64,000 bases of DNA, taken from NCBI RefSeq assembly GCF_004217445.1, contig NZ_SHKX01000013.1, positions 310,001-374,000 of the forward strand, in the 5' to 3' direction. Made by a program: the position numbers and the translations under genes. Positions 29,316 to 37,456 of the stretch are shown here, piece by piece. The DNA is from Fluviicoccus keumensis (lineage in GTDB: Bacteria > Pseudomonadota > Gammaproteobacteria > Pseudomonadales > Moraxellaceae). The notes below the pieces were generated by a model. That model ran no database searches. It worked only from the letters and a program-made list of their open reading frames with translations, and had not been told where the DNA came from. Within the stretch, counting starts at the first letter, position 1; each line of letters opens with the position of its first letter.

Positions 29316-29995
29316 TTCCCCCGTGATTGCTGAATTCCCAACGCCGTGCCGCCGATAATGCGCACCGCGTTGCTCACCATCTGATCCACCGACAGCCGGT
29401 AGCCGCCCTGCATCCAGTGCATGGCGGCGTAGGCCAGCGCCCCCACCAGCGACAGTCCCAGCATGTCCGCCTCTTCCTCGGGCAGGTCGTCATCCACCAG
29501 CACCGCGCGCGCGCCGCCCATGATCATCCGGCCAAAGACGCGGATGTTTTCCTGATACATCGCGTCCACCGCCGCGCTGACGCCCATCACTTCCAGCAGG
29601 GTGGCGCGGGCGAACAGCGGGTCGCGGGCATGTTCGAAGAACACCCGCACCCCGGCGGCGGTGATTGCCTCGACCTGACGCGGGGCCTGCTGCATGGCCG
29701 TCAGGATCGCCGCCTGGCAGTCGCCCATCAAGCGGCGGTAAACCGCCATCAGCAAGGCCTCGGTGCTGTCGAAGGATTCGTAGAAGTAACGGTTGCTGAG
29801 CCCGGCCTCGGCGCACAGCACGCGCACGGTGGCGGCGCGATACCCGGCCGAACCGATCACCCGGATGCCCGCCGCGATGAAACGCTCCCGCCGCTCGCTG
29901 ACCCGCGCCTCATGGTCGATGCCGCCATAAGGGCGTTCGGAAAGCGTCGGGGAAGCAAGCGGGAGTGTCATGGCATCGGCTGGCGGTAAAGTCAT
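29312..29995 (-). CDS. TetR-family regulator
   Basis: This is a 227-residue regulator. The N-terminal helix-turn-helix is VIGSAGYRAATVRVLCAEAGLSNRYFYESF in the family pattern, followed by a ligand-binding helical domain. It is divergent from an alpha/beta hydrolase gene, and a 23-bp near-perfect palindrome lies in the shared promoter, so it probably represses both directions. The start is uncertain: ATGs at 29995 and 29971 both keep the domain. The family call is firm; the ligand is unknown. Confidence 0.85.
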   Translation of the reverse strand: MTLPPADAMTLPLASPTLSERPYGGIDHEARVSERRERFIAAGIRVIGSAGYRAATVRVLCAEAGLSNRYFYESFDSTEALLMAVYRRLMGDCQAAILTAMQQAPRQVEAITAAGVRVFFEHARDPLFARATLLEVMGVSAAVDAMYQENIRVFGRMIMGGARAVLVDDDLPEEEADMLGLSLVGALAYAAMHWMQGGYRLSVDQMVSNAVRIIGGTALGIQQSRGK

Positions 29996-30045
29996 TCCGC
30001 CACTATACCGGAAGGGACCGTCAAAACCAAAATTTGACAACATCA

Positions 30046-30068
30046 GTTATCAGATATAATCTGATAAC
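30046..30068. promoter_or_regulatory. Palindromic operator for divergent TetR/hydrolase promoter
   Basis: Arms GTTATCAGAT (30046-30055) and ATCTGATAAC (30059-30068) are perfect inverted copies around ATA. The site lies between the TetR gene and the hydrolase gene, in the position expected for a TetR operator, and overlaps the likely AT-rich -10 region. Confidence 0.75.
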
Positions 30069-30112
30069 ACTTGATTCCAGATTCCAGCCCTTCCCGGCTT
30101 TGCGAGACGACC

Positions 30113-31003
30113 ATGACCCAACGACTTGATGTGGAATTCCAATCCGGCGGCATCACCTGCCGCGCCTGGCTGTACCTGCCCGCCTCCGACACGCCGCGTC
30201 CGGTGGTGGTGATGGCGCACGGCCTCGGCGGTACGCGGGTGATGCGGCTGGACGCCTTCGCCGAACGTTTCAGCGCAGCGGGCTATGCCTGCCTGGTCTT
30301 CGATTACCGCCATTTCGGCGACAGCGACGGCCAGCCGCGCCAGCTGCTGGATGTCAGCAAGCAGTTGGAGGACTGGAAGGCGGCCGTGGCTTACGCCCGC
30401 GCCTGTCCGCAAGTCGATGGCCGCCGGGTCGTGCTCTGGGGCACCTCGTTCAGCGGCGGCCACGTGCTGAGCACCGCCGCCGACCTGTCCGGCATCACGG
30501 CGGTGATCTCGCAATGCCCGTTCACCAACGGCCTGGCCTCCGGGCTGGCGCTGAACCCGGTCAGCTCGCTGAAAGTGACGGCGCTGGCGCTGCGCGACCA
30601 GGTCGGCAGTTGGCTGGGGGCGGAGCCGGTGATGGTCCAGGCCGCCGGTCATCAGGGTGAAGCGGCGCTGATGACCGCGCCGGACGTGGTCTCCGGCTAT
30701 CTGGGCCTGCTGCCCCCGGATGCCCAAGGGTTCCGCAATGAAGTCGCCGCGCGTTTCGGCTTGCAGATCATCCGCTATTTCCCCGGCCTGAAGACGCCGA
30801 AGATTGCCTGCCCGGTGCTGTTCTGCGTCTGCGACACCGACTCGGTCGCCCCGGCCAAGCCGACGCTGTTCCATGCCCGTCGCGCGCCCAAGGGGGAAAT
30901 CAAGCGTTACCCGGACGGCCATTTCGACATCTACGTCGGCGAGGCGTTCGAGCATGTGGTGAAGGACCAGATTGAATTCCTGCGTCGGCACGTGCCGGTG
31001 TAA
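30113..31003 (+). CDS. Alpha/beta hydrolase
   Basis: This is a 296-residue cytoplasmic hydrolase. It has an oxyanion-side HGLGGTR motif and a nucleophile elbow GTSFSGGH with Ser as likely nucleophile. The catalytic Asp is probably in CDTDSV and the His in DGHFDIYVG near the end. It resembles DLH/X-Pro-type esterases acting on small or lipid esters. The ATG at 30113 is preferred over 30071, which lies in the operator region. It is divergent from the TetR gene. Confidence 0.82.
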   Translation: MTQRLDVEFQSGGITCRAWLYLPASDTPRPVVVMAHGLGGTRVMRLDAFAERFSAAGYACLVFDYRHFGDSDGQPRQLLDVSKQLEDWKAAVAYARACPQVDGRRVVLWGTSFSGGHVLSTAADLSGITAVISQCPFTNGLASGLALNPVSSLKVTALALRDQVGSWLGAEPVMVQAAGHQGEAALMTAPDVVSGYLGLLPPDAQGFRNEVAARFGLQIIRYFPGLKTPKIACPVLFCVCDTDSVAPAKPTLFHARRAPKGEIKRYPDGHFDIYVGEAFEHVVKDQIEFLRRHVPV

Positions 31004-31015
31004 TACGGGGACATT

Positions 31016-31057
31016 CCCCCCTGCAAGGCAGGGGGGAGGCCCGAAGGGGCCGGGGGG
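31016..31057. repeat. GC-rich hairpin pair after the hydrolase gene
   Basis: CCCCCCTG (31016-31023) and CAGGGGGG (31029-31036) form a strong hairpin, directly followed by GGCCC/GGGCC arms (31038-31051). A looser related stretch, CCCCCCTGTTCCACAGGAGGG, follows at about 31125-31143. This looks like a dispersed GC-rich repeat acting as terminator between two co-oriented genes. No other copy was noticed in the window. Confidence 0.55.
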
Positions 31058-31190
31058 GTCAACGGCGGAACGCTGAACACGATGCCCTTTGCCGAGAACG
31101 TGTTCGGGCCACTTTCCGCAACCCCCCTGTTCCACAGGAGGGAAAGATTCACTGCTCCGCCATTCAACCGTTTCCCCCGAGGATGCCTTC

Positions 31191-32024
31191 ATGGCCAAAT
31201 ACGACATTTCCCAACTGACCATCGCCATCACCGGCTCCACCGGCGGCTTGGGTTCCGCGCTGGCAAAAGCCCTGCACGCCAAGGGCGCGAAGCTGGCGCT
31301 GCTGGACCTGGACGGCGCGGCGGCGCAACAGCAGGCAGCAGCACTGGGCGGCCCGACCCGCGCCCAGGGCTGGGCGGTGAACGTGCGCGCGATGGAAAGC
31401 CTGCAACAGGCGATCGATGCCGCCGCCGCGCATTTCGGCGGTCTGGATATGGTGATCGCCAACGCGGGCATTACCGAAATGGAAGCGCTGGTCAACGGCA
31501 GCGAGGCCGCCTTCACCCGCGTCATCGACATCAACCTCAATGGCGTGTGGCGCACCTTCAAGGCCGCCATTCCGCATGTGCGGCAACGCCAGGGCTACCT
31601 GCTGGCGATCTCGTCCATGGCGGCCTTCATCCACTCGCCGCTGCAGTCGTCCTATGCCGCCAGCAAGGCGGGCGTGTGGGCGATGTGCGACAGCGTCCGG
31701 CTGGAACTGCGGCATCTCGGGGTCGGCGTCGGCAGCGTGCACCCGACCTTCTTCCCGACACCGATGATGGACGGCGTGTTCGCCGACGCGGCGGGCAACC
31801 GGATCTGGGACGGCAACAAGGGCGGCATCTGGAAGATGGTGACGCTGGAGTCGGTGGTGGCGGCGATCGTCGACGGGATTGAACATCGCCGCGACATGAT
31901 CGTGGCGCCGAAGCGGATCGAGCTGATCGCCCGTGCGCCGGGCGTGTTCCGCAAGGCGGTGGAGTTGCTGGGGTTCAAGGACAGCGAGATTGAACAGGCG
32001 GTAACGGCGGCGGGCCGTCGATAA
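31191..32024 (+). CDS. Short-chain dehydrogenase/reductase
   Basis: This is a 277-residue NAD(P)-dependent oxidoreductase. The cofactor motif TGSTGGLG, the NAG motif (IANAGIT), catalytic Ser in ISSMAAF and YAASK are all present, so it is a classical SDR of full length. The substrate is unknown; the context of lipid catabolism suggests a hydroxy-acyl or alcohol substrate. The ATG at 31191 is used because the upstream frame reads through the repeat region. Confidence 0.88.
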   Translation: MAKYDISQLTIAITGSTGGLGSALAKALHAKGAKLALLDLDGAAAQQQAAALGGPTRAQGWAVNVRAMESLQQAIDAAAAHFGGLDMVIANAGITEMEALVNGSEAAFTRVIDINLNGVWRTFKAAIPHVRQRQGYLLAISSMAAFIHSPLQSSYAASKAGVWAMCDSVRLELRHLGVGVGSVHPTFFPTPMMDGVFADAAGNRIWDGNKGGIWKMVTLESVVAAIVDGIEHRRDMIVAPKRIELIARAPGVFRKAVELLGFKDSEIEQAVTAAGRR

Positions 32025-32077
32025 GGGCTATCGGCGACCCGTTTCCCTCACACCGGGCTGGCAGCCGCTGTTGGCGG

Positions 32078-33058
32078 TCAGCCGTACAGCAGCGCCGCCC
32101 CGGCGTTCAGCGTCGCCAGCAACCAGCGATCCGCCGCGCGCGGCGGCCGGAAGCCGAGGATGCCGTGCGCCACCGGCGCGACATGCATCATTTCCAGCGT
32201 AAATCCCTCCGCATCACGGCCATACATCAGGCTGACCAGCTTGCCCAATCGCAAGGGCTTGGGCTGGTTGGGCCGCACCCATCCGCCGTCATACAGCCGC
32301 TGAAAAAGCCCCTCGGCCTGTTCCGCCGACGGCGCGGTCACCGCCACATGGCTAAGCCCGATATCGGTGAGCTGATGGCCCTCGCGCCATGGCTGCGGCG
32401 CGGGCGAGCGGTATTCCGACAACTCGATCCAGACCGGGCCGCCGTCAATGCGCACCGCCGCGCGTTCGGCCCCGGCCAGACCCAGCTGGGCGTCCAGGCC
32501 ATCATCCGCATGATCACCGGCGGTCAGGCCCATGCCCGTGGTGTAAGTCTCAAGCGCGCGGGACAGGGACCGGACCGACAAGGCAACGCCGGCAACGCGG
32601 GACTGGCCGCTCCGGCGGTCCTCCGTGATTTCGATCCAGACGCCGTCCGGGTCGGTGATCACGGCGCGCCGTCCGCCCGCCACCGTCATGATGCTGCCAA
32701 CCGCTCTCGCACCCAAGGCCGCCGCCCGCGCGAGGCAGGCATCGAGGTCGGGCACGGTAAAGGCGATGCGGCTCATGCCGATATCGCAGACGCGCCGCGA
32801 GTCGGGGATCGGCACCAGGGGCGGGTATTCGAACTGTAAGAACTCCAATTGCAGCGTGCTGCGGTCGTCCTGCAACCAGTGGGTGCGCGAGGCGATGCCC
32901 TCGACGCCCTGCACATACGCAGCGCCCGGACCGCGAAAAGCCGTGGTGCCGCCGCTGTCGCGCAGCCGGAAGGTGTCGCGGTAGAAGCGCACCGCGTGTT
33001 CCAGGTTGCGGACGCTGAAGGCGATCTGGGAAACGTAAGCACCAAGGGAAGAAGGCAT
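32078..33058 (-). CDS. Two-domain VOC (glyoxalase-fold) protein
   Basis: This is a 326-residue protein with two vicinal-oxygen-chelate halves: residues about 5-150 (QIAFSVRNLEHAVRFYRD) and 158-300 (GVALSVRSLSRALETY). Metal-binding His/Glu positions are only partly apparent, so dioxygenase, isomerase or binding function cannot be decided. A shared 13-bp motif lies upstream of the start, linking it to other lipid-gene promoters in the window. Confidence 0.72.
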   Translation of the reverse strand: MPSSLGAYVSQIAFSVRNLEHAVRFYRDTFRLRDSGGTTAFRGPGAAYVQGVEGIASRTHWLQDDRSTLQLEFLQFEYPPLVPIPDSRRVCDIGMSRIAFTVPDLDACLARAAALGARAVGSIMTVAGGRRAVITDPDGVWIEITEDRRSGQSRVAGVALSVRSLSRALETYTTGMGLTAGDHADDGLDAQLGLAGAERAAVRIDGGPVWIELSEYRSPAPQPWREGHQLTDIGLSHVAVTAPSAEQAEGLFQRLYDGGWVRPNQPKPLRLGKLVSLMYGRDAEGFTLEMMHVAPVAHGILGFRPPRAADRWLLATLNAGAALLYG

Positions 33059-33072
33059 GTGCGGGATGACTC

Positions 33073-33101
33073 TGACATTAATTAACGTAACGATAATGTC
33101 A
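33073..33101. promoter_or_regulatory. Operator region with ACATTRTYGTTAC motif, copy 1
   Basis: TGACATTA (33073-33080) and TAATGTCA (33094-33101) are perfect inverted arms. Within them, read on the minus strand, ACATTATCGTTAC occupies 33099-33087. The same 13-mer pattern appears at 38534 and 49400. The site lies just upstream of the VOC gene start at 33058. It is probably a TetR-type operator; the cognate regulator is not identified. Confidence 0.6.
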
Positions 33102-33141
33102 CATTAATAATCATTGATCAATCCGGCGGCGTTAACGCCCC

Positions 33142-33915
33142 TCACCCCGTCCCTTCCAGAATCAGCGTCGCCACCCCCGCCGGGTCCTTCCACATCGGCA
33201 CATGCCCCCAGCCCTGGGGCTCCAGCCAACGCGCCTGCGCGGGCAACTCACCGCGCAGGCGGGCCGCCGCGCCCAGCAGCAGGTCATGCGTGCCGAAGGC
33301 CACCGTCACCGGCGCGGTGATGCCCTGCCCGCCTGCAAACCGGCCGGAGTGGGCAAAGGTCGCCTCAAACCCCGGCGCTTTCACAAAATCCCAGGTCAGG
33401 TCGAGCGCGATGTCGGCGGGAATATCCCGGCCGCCAGTAGAGAGCGGCACCGCCATCAACAGCTCGCGCAACAGCGCCACCCGCAGGCTGCCCTTCACCA
33501 GCCAGGGCGCCGTGCGCGCCACCCGCCGTAGGCCGAAGAACACATGCTTGGCCCGGGCCGGCGGCTGCCGCCACAAGCCGGCGGGCGATATCGCCACCAC
33601 CGAGCGCGCCAACCCCAGCCGCGCCGCTTCCAGCGCCATCCAGCCGCCCATCGAATTGCCCGCGATATCCACCGGCTCCTCGATCCCCAGCCGCCGCAGC
33701 ACCCGTTCCAGTTCCCGCGCCAGATTCCCGGTGGTGGGCGGAATCCCGTCGGGCAGGCAGGGGCTGTCGCCAAACCCGGCGGTATCGAACGCCAGCACCC
33801 GCCGTTCCCGCGCCAGCCGGTCCATCACCGGCAACCACGCCCGGTGCGACATGCCGATGCCGTGCAGCAGCACCAGCGGCCGCCCCTGTCCCCGTTCCAC
33901 ATAATGCCAGCTCAT
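33142..33915 (-). CDS. Alpha/beta hydrolase
   Basis: This is a 257-residue hydrolase with the oxyanion motif LLHGIGMSHRAW, nucleophile elbow GNSMGGW (Ser), a likely catalytic Asp in FGTHDLLLG and His in GWGHVPMW. It matches the MhpC/BphD-like group acting on esters or C-C bonds. The ATG at 33915 overlaps the stop of the EamA exporter gene (ATGA). The substrate is unknown. Confidence 0.82.
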   Translation of the reverse strand: MSWHYVERGQGRPLVLLHGIGMSHRAWLPVMDRLARERRVLAFDTAGFGDSPCLPDGIPPTTGNLARELERVLRRLGIEEPVDIAGNSMGGWMALEAARLGLARSVVAISPAGLWRQPPARAKHVFFGLRRVARTAPWLVKGSLRVALLRELLMAVPLSTGGRDIPADIALDLTWDFVKAPGFEATFAHSGRFAGGQGITAPVTVAFGTHDLLLGAAARLRGELPAQARWLEPQGWGHVPMWKDPAGVATLILEGTG

Positions 33916-34832
33916 TTCGCCCCCTCCGTCGTCATTGTCCCGGCCGGAACCGCCACGCGCCCCGGCGCGAAGGTGCTCAGCCACACCCCGGCCAGCACCA
34001 GCGCCGTGCCCGCCACATACACCGGCGTCAGCGGCTGGCCCAAGGCCACCCCGATCAGCGCCGTGAACACCGGCACCAGGTTCATGAACACCGCCGCCGC
34101 GCCCGGCCCGGCCGCGCGCACCCCGGCGTTCCACCACAAATAGGCCACGCCGGAACCGAACAGCCCCATCGCCGCCACCGATGCCAGCACGCTGAGCGGC
34201 GCGGGTGTCAGCAGCGAGCCCTGACTCAGTAGCGCATTCAGGCCCAGGAACACCCCGCCCAGCGTCACCGAGGCCGTGGTGACCTGCAAGGTCGGCAGGC
34301 CGGGGATGAAGCGGCGCGGAATCACCGAGTACAGCGCCCAGCAGGCCGCCGCCAGCAGCACCAGCAGATCGCCCGGGGCAAAGGACAGCGACGCCAACCG
34401 CGCCCACGAACCGCCGCTGATCACCAGCAACACCCCGGACAACCCGAACGCCAGCCCGGCCAGTTGCCGGGGCTTCACCGCCTCACGGGTCAGCAGCGCG
34501 CCAAATACCGTGATCAGCAGCGGACACAGCGCCATGATCAGCGCCCCGTTCATGGCCGAGGTGTGGCGCATACCGTGGAACAGCGCCAGGTTGAAACCGC
34601 CGATGCCCACCACCGCCATCACCCCCAGCGGCAGGGCATGGCGGCGCAGGCCTTGCCAGTCGATGCCCTCGCGCTGGCCTACCCACGGCAGCAGCACCAG
34701 CGCGCCCAGGAGGAAACGCCAGGCGCTCAGCACTTCCGGCGTCATCACCGTCAGCGCGTGCTTGCCCAGATAGAACATCAGCGCCCAGAAAAAACTGGTC
34801 AGGCCCAGGGTGAGCCAGGTGGTGCGGGTCAT
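33912..34832 (-). CDS. EamA/DMT-family transporter
   Basis: This is a 306-residue inner-membrane protein with ten hydrophobic segments arranged as two EamA repeats (start TRTTWLTLGLTSFFWALMFYLGKHAL; second repeat near residue 155, LLVLLAAACWALYSVIPR). Such drug/metabolite transporters usually export small metabolites. It is divergent from a LysR gene, the common arrangement for a regulator and its target exporter, and is co-translated with the hydrolase behind it. Confidence 0.85.
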   Translation of the reverse strand: MTRTTWLTLGLTSFFWALMFYLGKHALTVMTPEVLSAWRFLLGALVLLPWVGQREGIDWQGLRRHALPLGVMAVVGIGGFNLALFHGMRHTSAMNGALIMALCPLLITVFGALLTREAVKPRQLAGLAFGLSGVLLVISGGSWARLASLSFAPGDLLVLLAAACWALYSVIPRRFIPGLPTLQVTTASVTLGGVFLGLNALLSQGSLLTPAPLSVLASVAAMGLFGSGVAYLWWNAGVRAAGPGAAAVFMNLVPVFTALIGVALGQPLTPVYVAGTALVLAGVWLSTFAPGRVAVPAGTMTTEGAK

Positions 34833-34931
34833 GTCGGCGCCCTCCTCGTACAGGGCTCCACCTTAGCAATTGCCGGATATGGAAGAGAATGCCAATATCC
34901 GGGAAAGCATTTTCCGCCTATGGAAAACAAC

Positions 34932-35819
34932 ATGGACTGGAACAACCTGAAATTCTTCCTGGCCGTGGCCAGGCTGGGCGGCCTGACGCCCGCCGCCACG
35001 GAACTGGCGACCAGCGTCTCGACGGTTTCACGGCATATCGACGCGCTGGAGGAAACGCTGGGCGTGACGCTGTTCCTGCGGCGGCAACAGGGCTACCTGC
35101 TGACCGACGCCGGGTCGGCGCTGCTGGGGCATATTGCCGAGGTGGAGCGCAGCATCCGCGCGGTGGAACGTCAGGGCGACGCGGTGCGCGACGTGACCGG
35201 CGTGGTGCGGCTGGCCACGTTTGAATCCATCGCCCATTACCTGCTGATGCCGGCGCTGCCCGCCTTCACCGCCCGCTATCCGCAGTTGCAGGTGGAACTG
35301 CTGGTGAACCGCAATCTGGCGGATCTGTCACGACGGGAGGCGGAGCTGGCCTTGCGGATCATGGACCCGAAACGCGACAGCCATGACCCGGACACCATCG
35401 CCCAGCCGATGGGCCGTTTCCGCTTCGAGCTGTATTGCACCCCGGAGGCGTTGGCGCGGGTGGACGGCGACTGGCGGCAGTTGCCGCATGTGTCGTGGGA
35501 TTCGGCCTGGTTCCGGCTGCCGATGGTGGACTGGATGAAGGAGCTCTTTCCCGGCCGCGCGCCGGTGCTGCGCGGCAACAGCATGCAGACGCATCTGCTG
35601 GCCGCCGCCACCGGGCTGGCGGCGGCGCTGCTGCCGGATTTCATGGGGGATGGCGATGCGCGGCTGGTGCGGGCGACCGCTGTGGAGGCGGATACGCATC
35701 AGGAGTTGTGGTTGTTGTACCACCGGGATTTGCGCGCCAGCGCGAGGGTGATGGCGATGCGGGATTTTTTGACGGAGATGTGTCGGGGGGTGTTGGGGGA
35801 TTCTAAGGTTAATGCCTGA
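34932..35819 (+). CDS. LysR-family regulator
   Basis: This is a 295-residue regulator. The N-terminal winged helix-turn-helix is NNLKFFLAVARLGGLTPAATELATSVSTVSRHIDALEE, followed by a periplasmic-binding-protein-like effector domain from about 90. It is divergent from the EamA gene and probably controls it. Starts at 34920 and 34932 are both possible, differing by four residues. The effector is unknown. Confidence 0.86.
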   Translation: MDWNNLKFFLAVARLGGLTPAATELATSVSTVSRHIDALEETLGVTLFLRRQQGYLLTDAGSALLGHIAEVERSIRAVERQGDAVRDVTGVVRLATFESIAHYLLMPALPAFTARYPQLQVELLVNRNLADLSRREAELALRIMDPKRDSHDPDTIAQPMGRFRFELYCTPEALARVDGDWRQLPHVSWDSAWFRLPMVDWMKELFPGRAPVLRGNSMQTHLLAAATGLAAALLPDFMGDGDARLVRATAVEADTHQELWLLYHRDLRASARVMAMRDFLTEMCRGVLGDSKVNA

Positions 35820-35837
35820 ATTCTCAATAGGATCAGG

Positions 35838-35870
35838 GTGATGGGTTTCGTGCCTCAACCCATCCTACCG
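35838..35870. repeat. Family B repeat, left copy of inverted pair
   Basis: This 33-nt sequence is the exact reverse complement of 36398-36430, with core ATGGGTTTCGTGCC and CAACCCATCC. The pair encloses a low-GC TPR gene. Longer double copies of the family lie at 60739 and 61375. Confidence 0.85.
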
Positions 35871-35916
35871 ATTGAGCACCCGCAAAACGGGGCGGCGATG
35901 AATTCTCACCGCCTAG

Positions 35917-36354
35917 TCAAACATCAATTCTCGTTTCCAAGAACGATAGATATTTCGGATCGTCTTCTAGAAACAAATCCAGTCCCCCACCCATATACGC
36001 CCTTGTCAGCTCATCAGCTGACTTATCAAGATCAGCTTGTTCAAAATAGAGTTGACCAAGTCGAAGATGAATATAGGGGTTTCCTAACCCTTTGGGGCAC
36101 TGAATTGCATTGTAAAAACATCTGAACGCCCTTTCATGATTTCCAAGACGGAAGTGGATGTCTCCTATGGCTACATAGATCCACGTGGATGCCTCCCAAT
36201 CACGATGCTCCTGTGGAAGCAGTCTGAGAGCATTGACATAGCTAGTTTTGGCTTCCTCAAGCTTTCCTGCTTTTGAAAGCTCATCACCTTGCTGGCAAAG
36301 AGAAGCTATTTCTTTATGAAGTGCGTCTGGTAGCTGACTCATAATTTCTGACAT
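35917..36354 (-). CDS. Low-GC TPR-like protein in repeat-bounded cassette
   Basis: This is a 145-residue soluble helical protein. Three TPR-like helical hairpins are visible: GDELSKAGKLEEAKTSYVNALRL, YVAIGDIHFRLGNHERAFRCFYNAI and LRLGQLYFEQADLDKSADELTRAY. The gene is clearly AT-richer than its neighbours and lies alone between 33-bp perfect inverted repeats, suggesting recent acquisition. TPR proteins mediate protein contacts; partner unknown. It resembles small TPR proteins found beside polymorphic toxin immunity genes, but that is only a possibility. Confidence 0.75.
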   Translation of the reverse strand: MSEIMSQLPDALHKEIASLCQQGDELSKAGKLEEAKTSYVNALRLLPQEHRDWEASTWIYVAIGDIHFRLGNHERAFRCFYNAIQCPKGLGNPYIHLRLGQLYFEQADLDKSADELTRAYMGGGLDLFLEDDPKYLSFLETRIDV

Positions 36355-36397
36355 CCAAAACCATATTCGCGAGCCTTCCTTGCCTGTAGCCGGTAGC

Positions 36398-36430
36398 CGG
36401 TAGGATGGGTTGAGGCACGAAACCCATCAC
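36398..36430. repeat. Family B repeat, right copy of inverted pair
   Basis: This is a perfect 33-nt inverted copy of 35838-35870 (core GTAGGATGGGTTGAGGCACG). Together they bound a 593-bp segment. Confidence 0.85.
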
Positions 36431-36747
36431 ATTGATTCAATTGTGAAATGATGCTACTCCTTCAGCCATCGAGTCTTCCCGCCGCATCCGAAATCCCGGC
36501 TCAAATTCCGCCAGCCCCGTCTCCATCATTCGCCACGGATCATCAACCGGCACGCACAACGAATCTTGCCCACCGCGTTTAGCCGTTAACATCTGGCAAG
36601 CTGGGCGGAATGGCGCAGGTGCCAATAGGCGCTGGGATTTTCCAGCCAAAATCAAGCGTAAGACTTTCATCCCATCCCTCAAATCCTGCACCTACCAACA
36701 ATAATCACAGTCGTCAGGGATAGCAAACCGATCAACTGCCTTGGCCC
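36431..36747. other. Gap with no convincing gene
   Basis: Between the repeat and the TetR gene only an 84-codon frame on the minus strand (36437-36691) is open. Its predicted protein has no recognisable domain, and no good ribosome site precedes it. It may be a decayed gene. No tRNA, repeat or strong palindrome was seen here. Confidence 0.5.
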
Positions 36748-37353
36748 TCACTCCGCCAAATCCATCACCACATGATGGTTCACCAACCGCGCAAACCCGT
36801 CAATCAACGCCTCAAAACTCATCGGCGGACTATCCGATGACAAAAACCGCATGATGTTGAAGATCCCGGCATTGATGACGATATAAACCATCGTCTGCAA
36901 ATCCTTCAGCCGCATGTACTGCGGATGGTTCAGCAAATACTGCACCACGAAATCCATCAGCAGCTTGCTCACCTGCTCCGAAAAATCCCGCGAATCCGCC
37001 AGCAGGATGTAGCGCACCAGATGCAGGTAACGCCCGTCATTGCGCGACAGCAACTCGGCAAAGCCCTGCGCCAGCGTGCGGATCGCCTCGCCGATCTCCA
37101 TGCGCGACACCTGCGGCGTATAGGCGCGCACCATCTCGCCGATATCCGCCAGAAAGCGCTCGCTCATCGCCGCGTACACCGCCTCCTTGTTGGCGAAATA
37201 TTCGTACAGCGAACCGGTGCTGATGCCCGCCACCTCGGCAATGTGATTGGTGGTGGTGCCGACCAGCCCGTAACGGGCCAGACAAAGGAAACCGGCGTCA
37301 ACGATGGCGTTGACGGTGGCGAGGGAACGGGCCTGTCGGGGTTTGCGGGGCAT
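36748..37353 (-). CDS. TetR-family regulator
   Basis: This is a 201-residue regulator. The HTH region GLVGTTTNHIAEVAGISTGSLYEYFANKEAV (residues about 26-56) is typical, and a C-terminal all-helical ligand domain follows. It is divergent from the PF10118 gene, with a 13-bp perfect palindrome between them, so it most likely represses that gene and itself. The ATG at 37353 gives a standard start (MPRKPRQAR); longer frames run into the divergent promoter. Confidence 0.88.
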   Translation of the reverse strand: MPRKPRQARSLATVNAIVDAGFLCLARYGLVGTTTNHIAEVAGISTGSLYEYFANKEAVYAAMSERFLADIGEMVRAYTPQVSRMEIGEAIRTLAQGFAELLSRNDGRYLHLVRYILLADSRDFSEQVSKLLMDFVVQYLLNHPQYMRLKDLQTMVYIVINAGIFNIMRFLSSDSPPMSFEALIDGFARLVNHHVVMDLAE

Positions 37354-37363
37354 AAAAGTTATC

Positions 37364-37376
37364 CGGATTGAATCCG
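37364..37376. promoter_or_regulatory. Palindromic operator between TetR and PF10118 genes
   Basis: CGGATT-G-AATCCG is a perfect inverted repeat 11 nt upstream of the TetR start and 81 nt upstream of the divergent gene. Its position suggests the binding site of the adjacent TetR regulator. Confidence 0.6.
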
Positions 37377-37456
37377 AGTAATTATGCGGTTTATGGTCGG
37401 TGATACCGGCGGCGGCGTCAACCGCCGCTCGGGCCAAACTCACCGGGAGCACCGCC

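Noticed and set aside
33111..33125. TTGATCAAT-like sequence upstream of the VOC gene
   Set aside because: It lacks the 4-nt spacer of an Fnr/Dnr site and is a short palindrome by itself.
36437..36691. 84-codon frame on the minus strand next to the TetR gene
   Set aside because: No domain, no clear ribosome site and odd composition; possibly a decayed gene, not supported enough to annotate.
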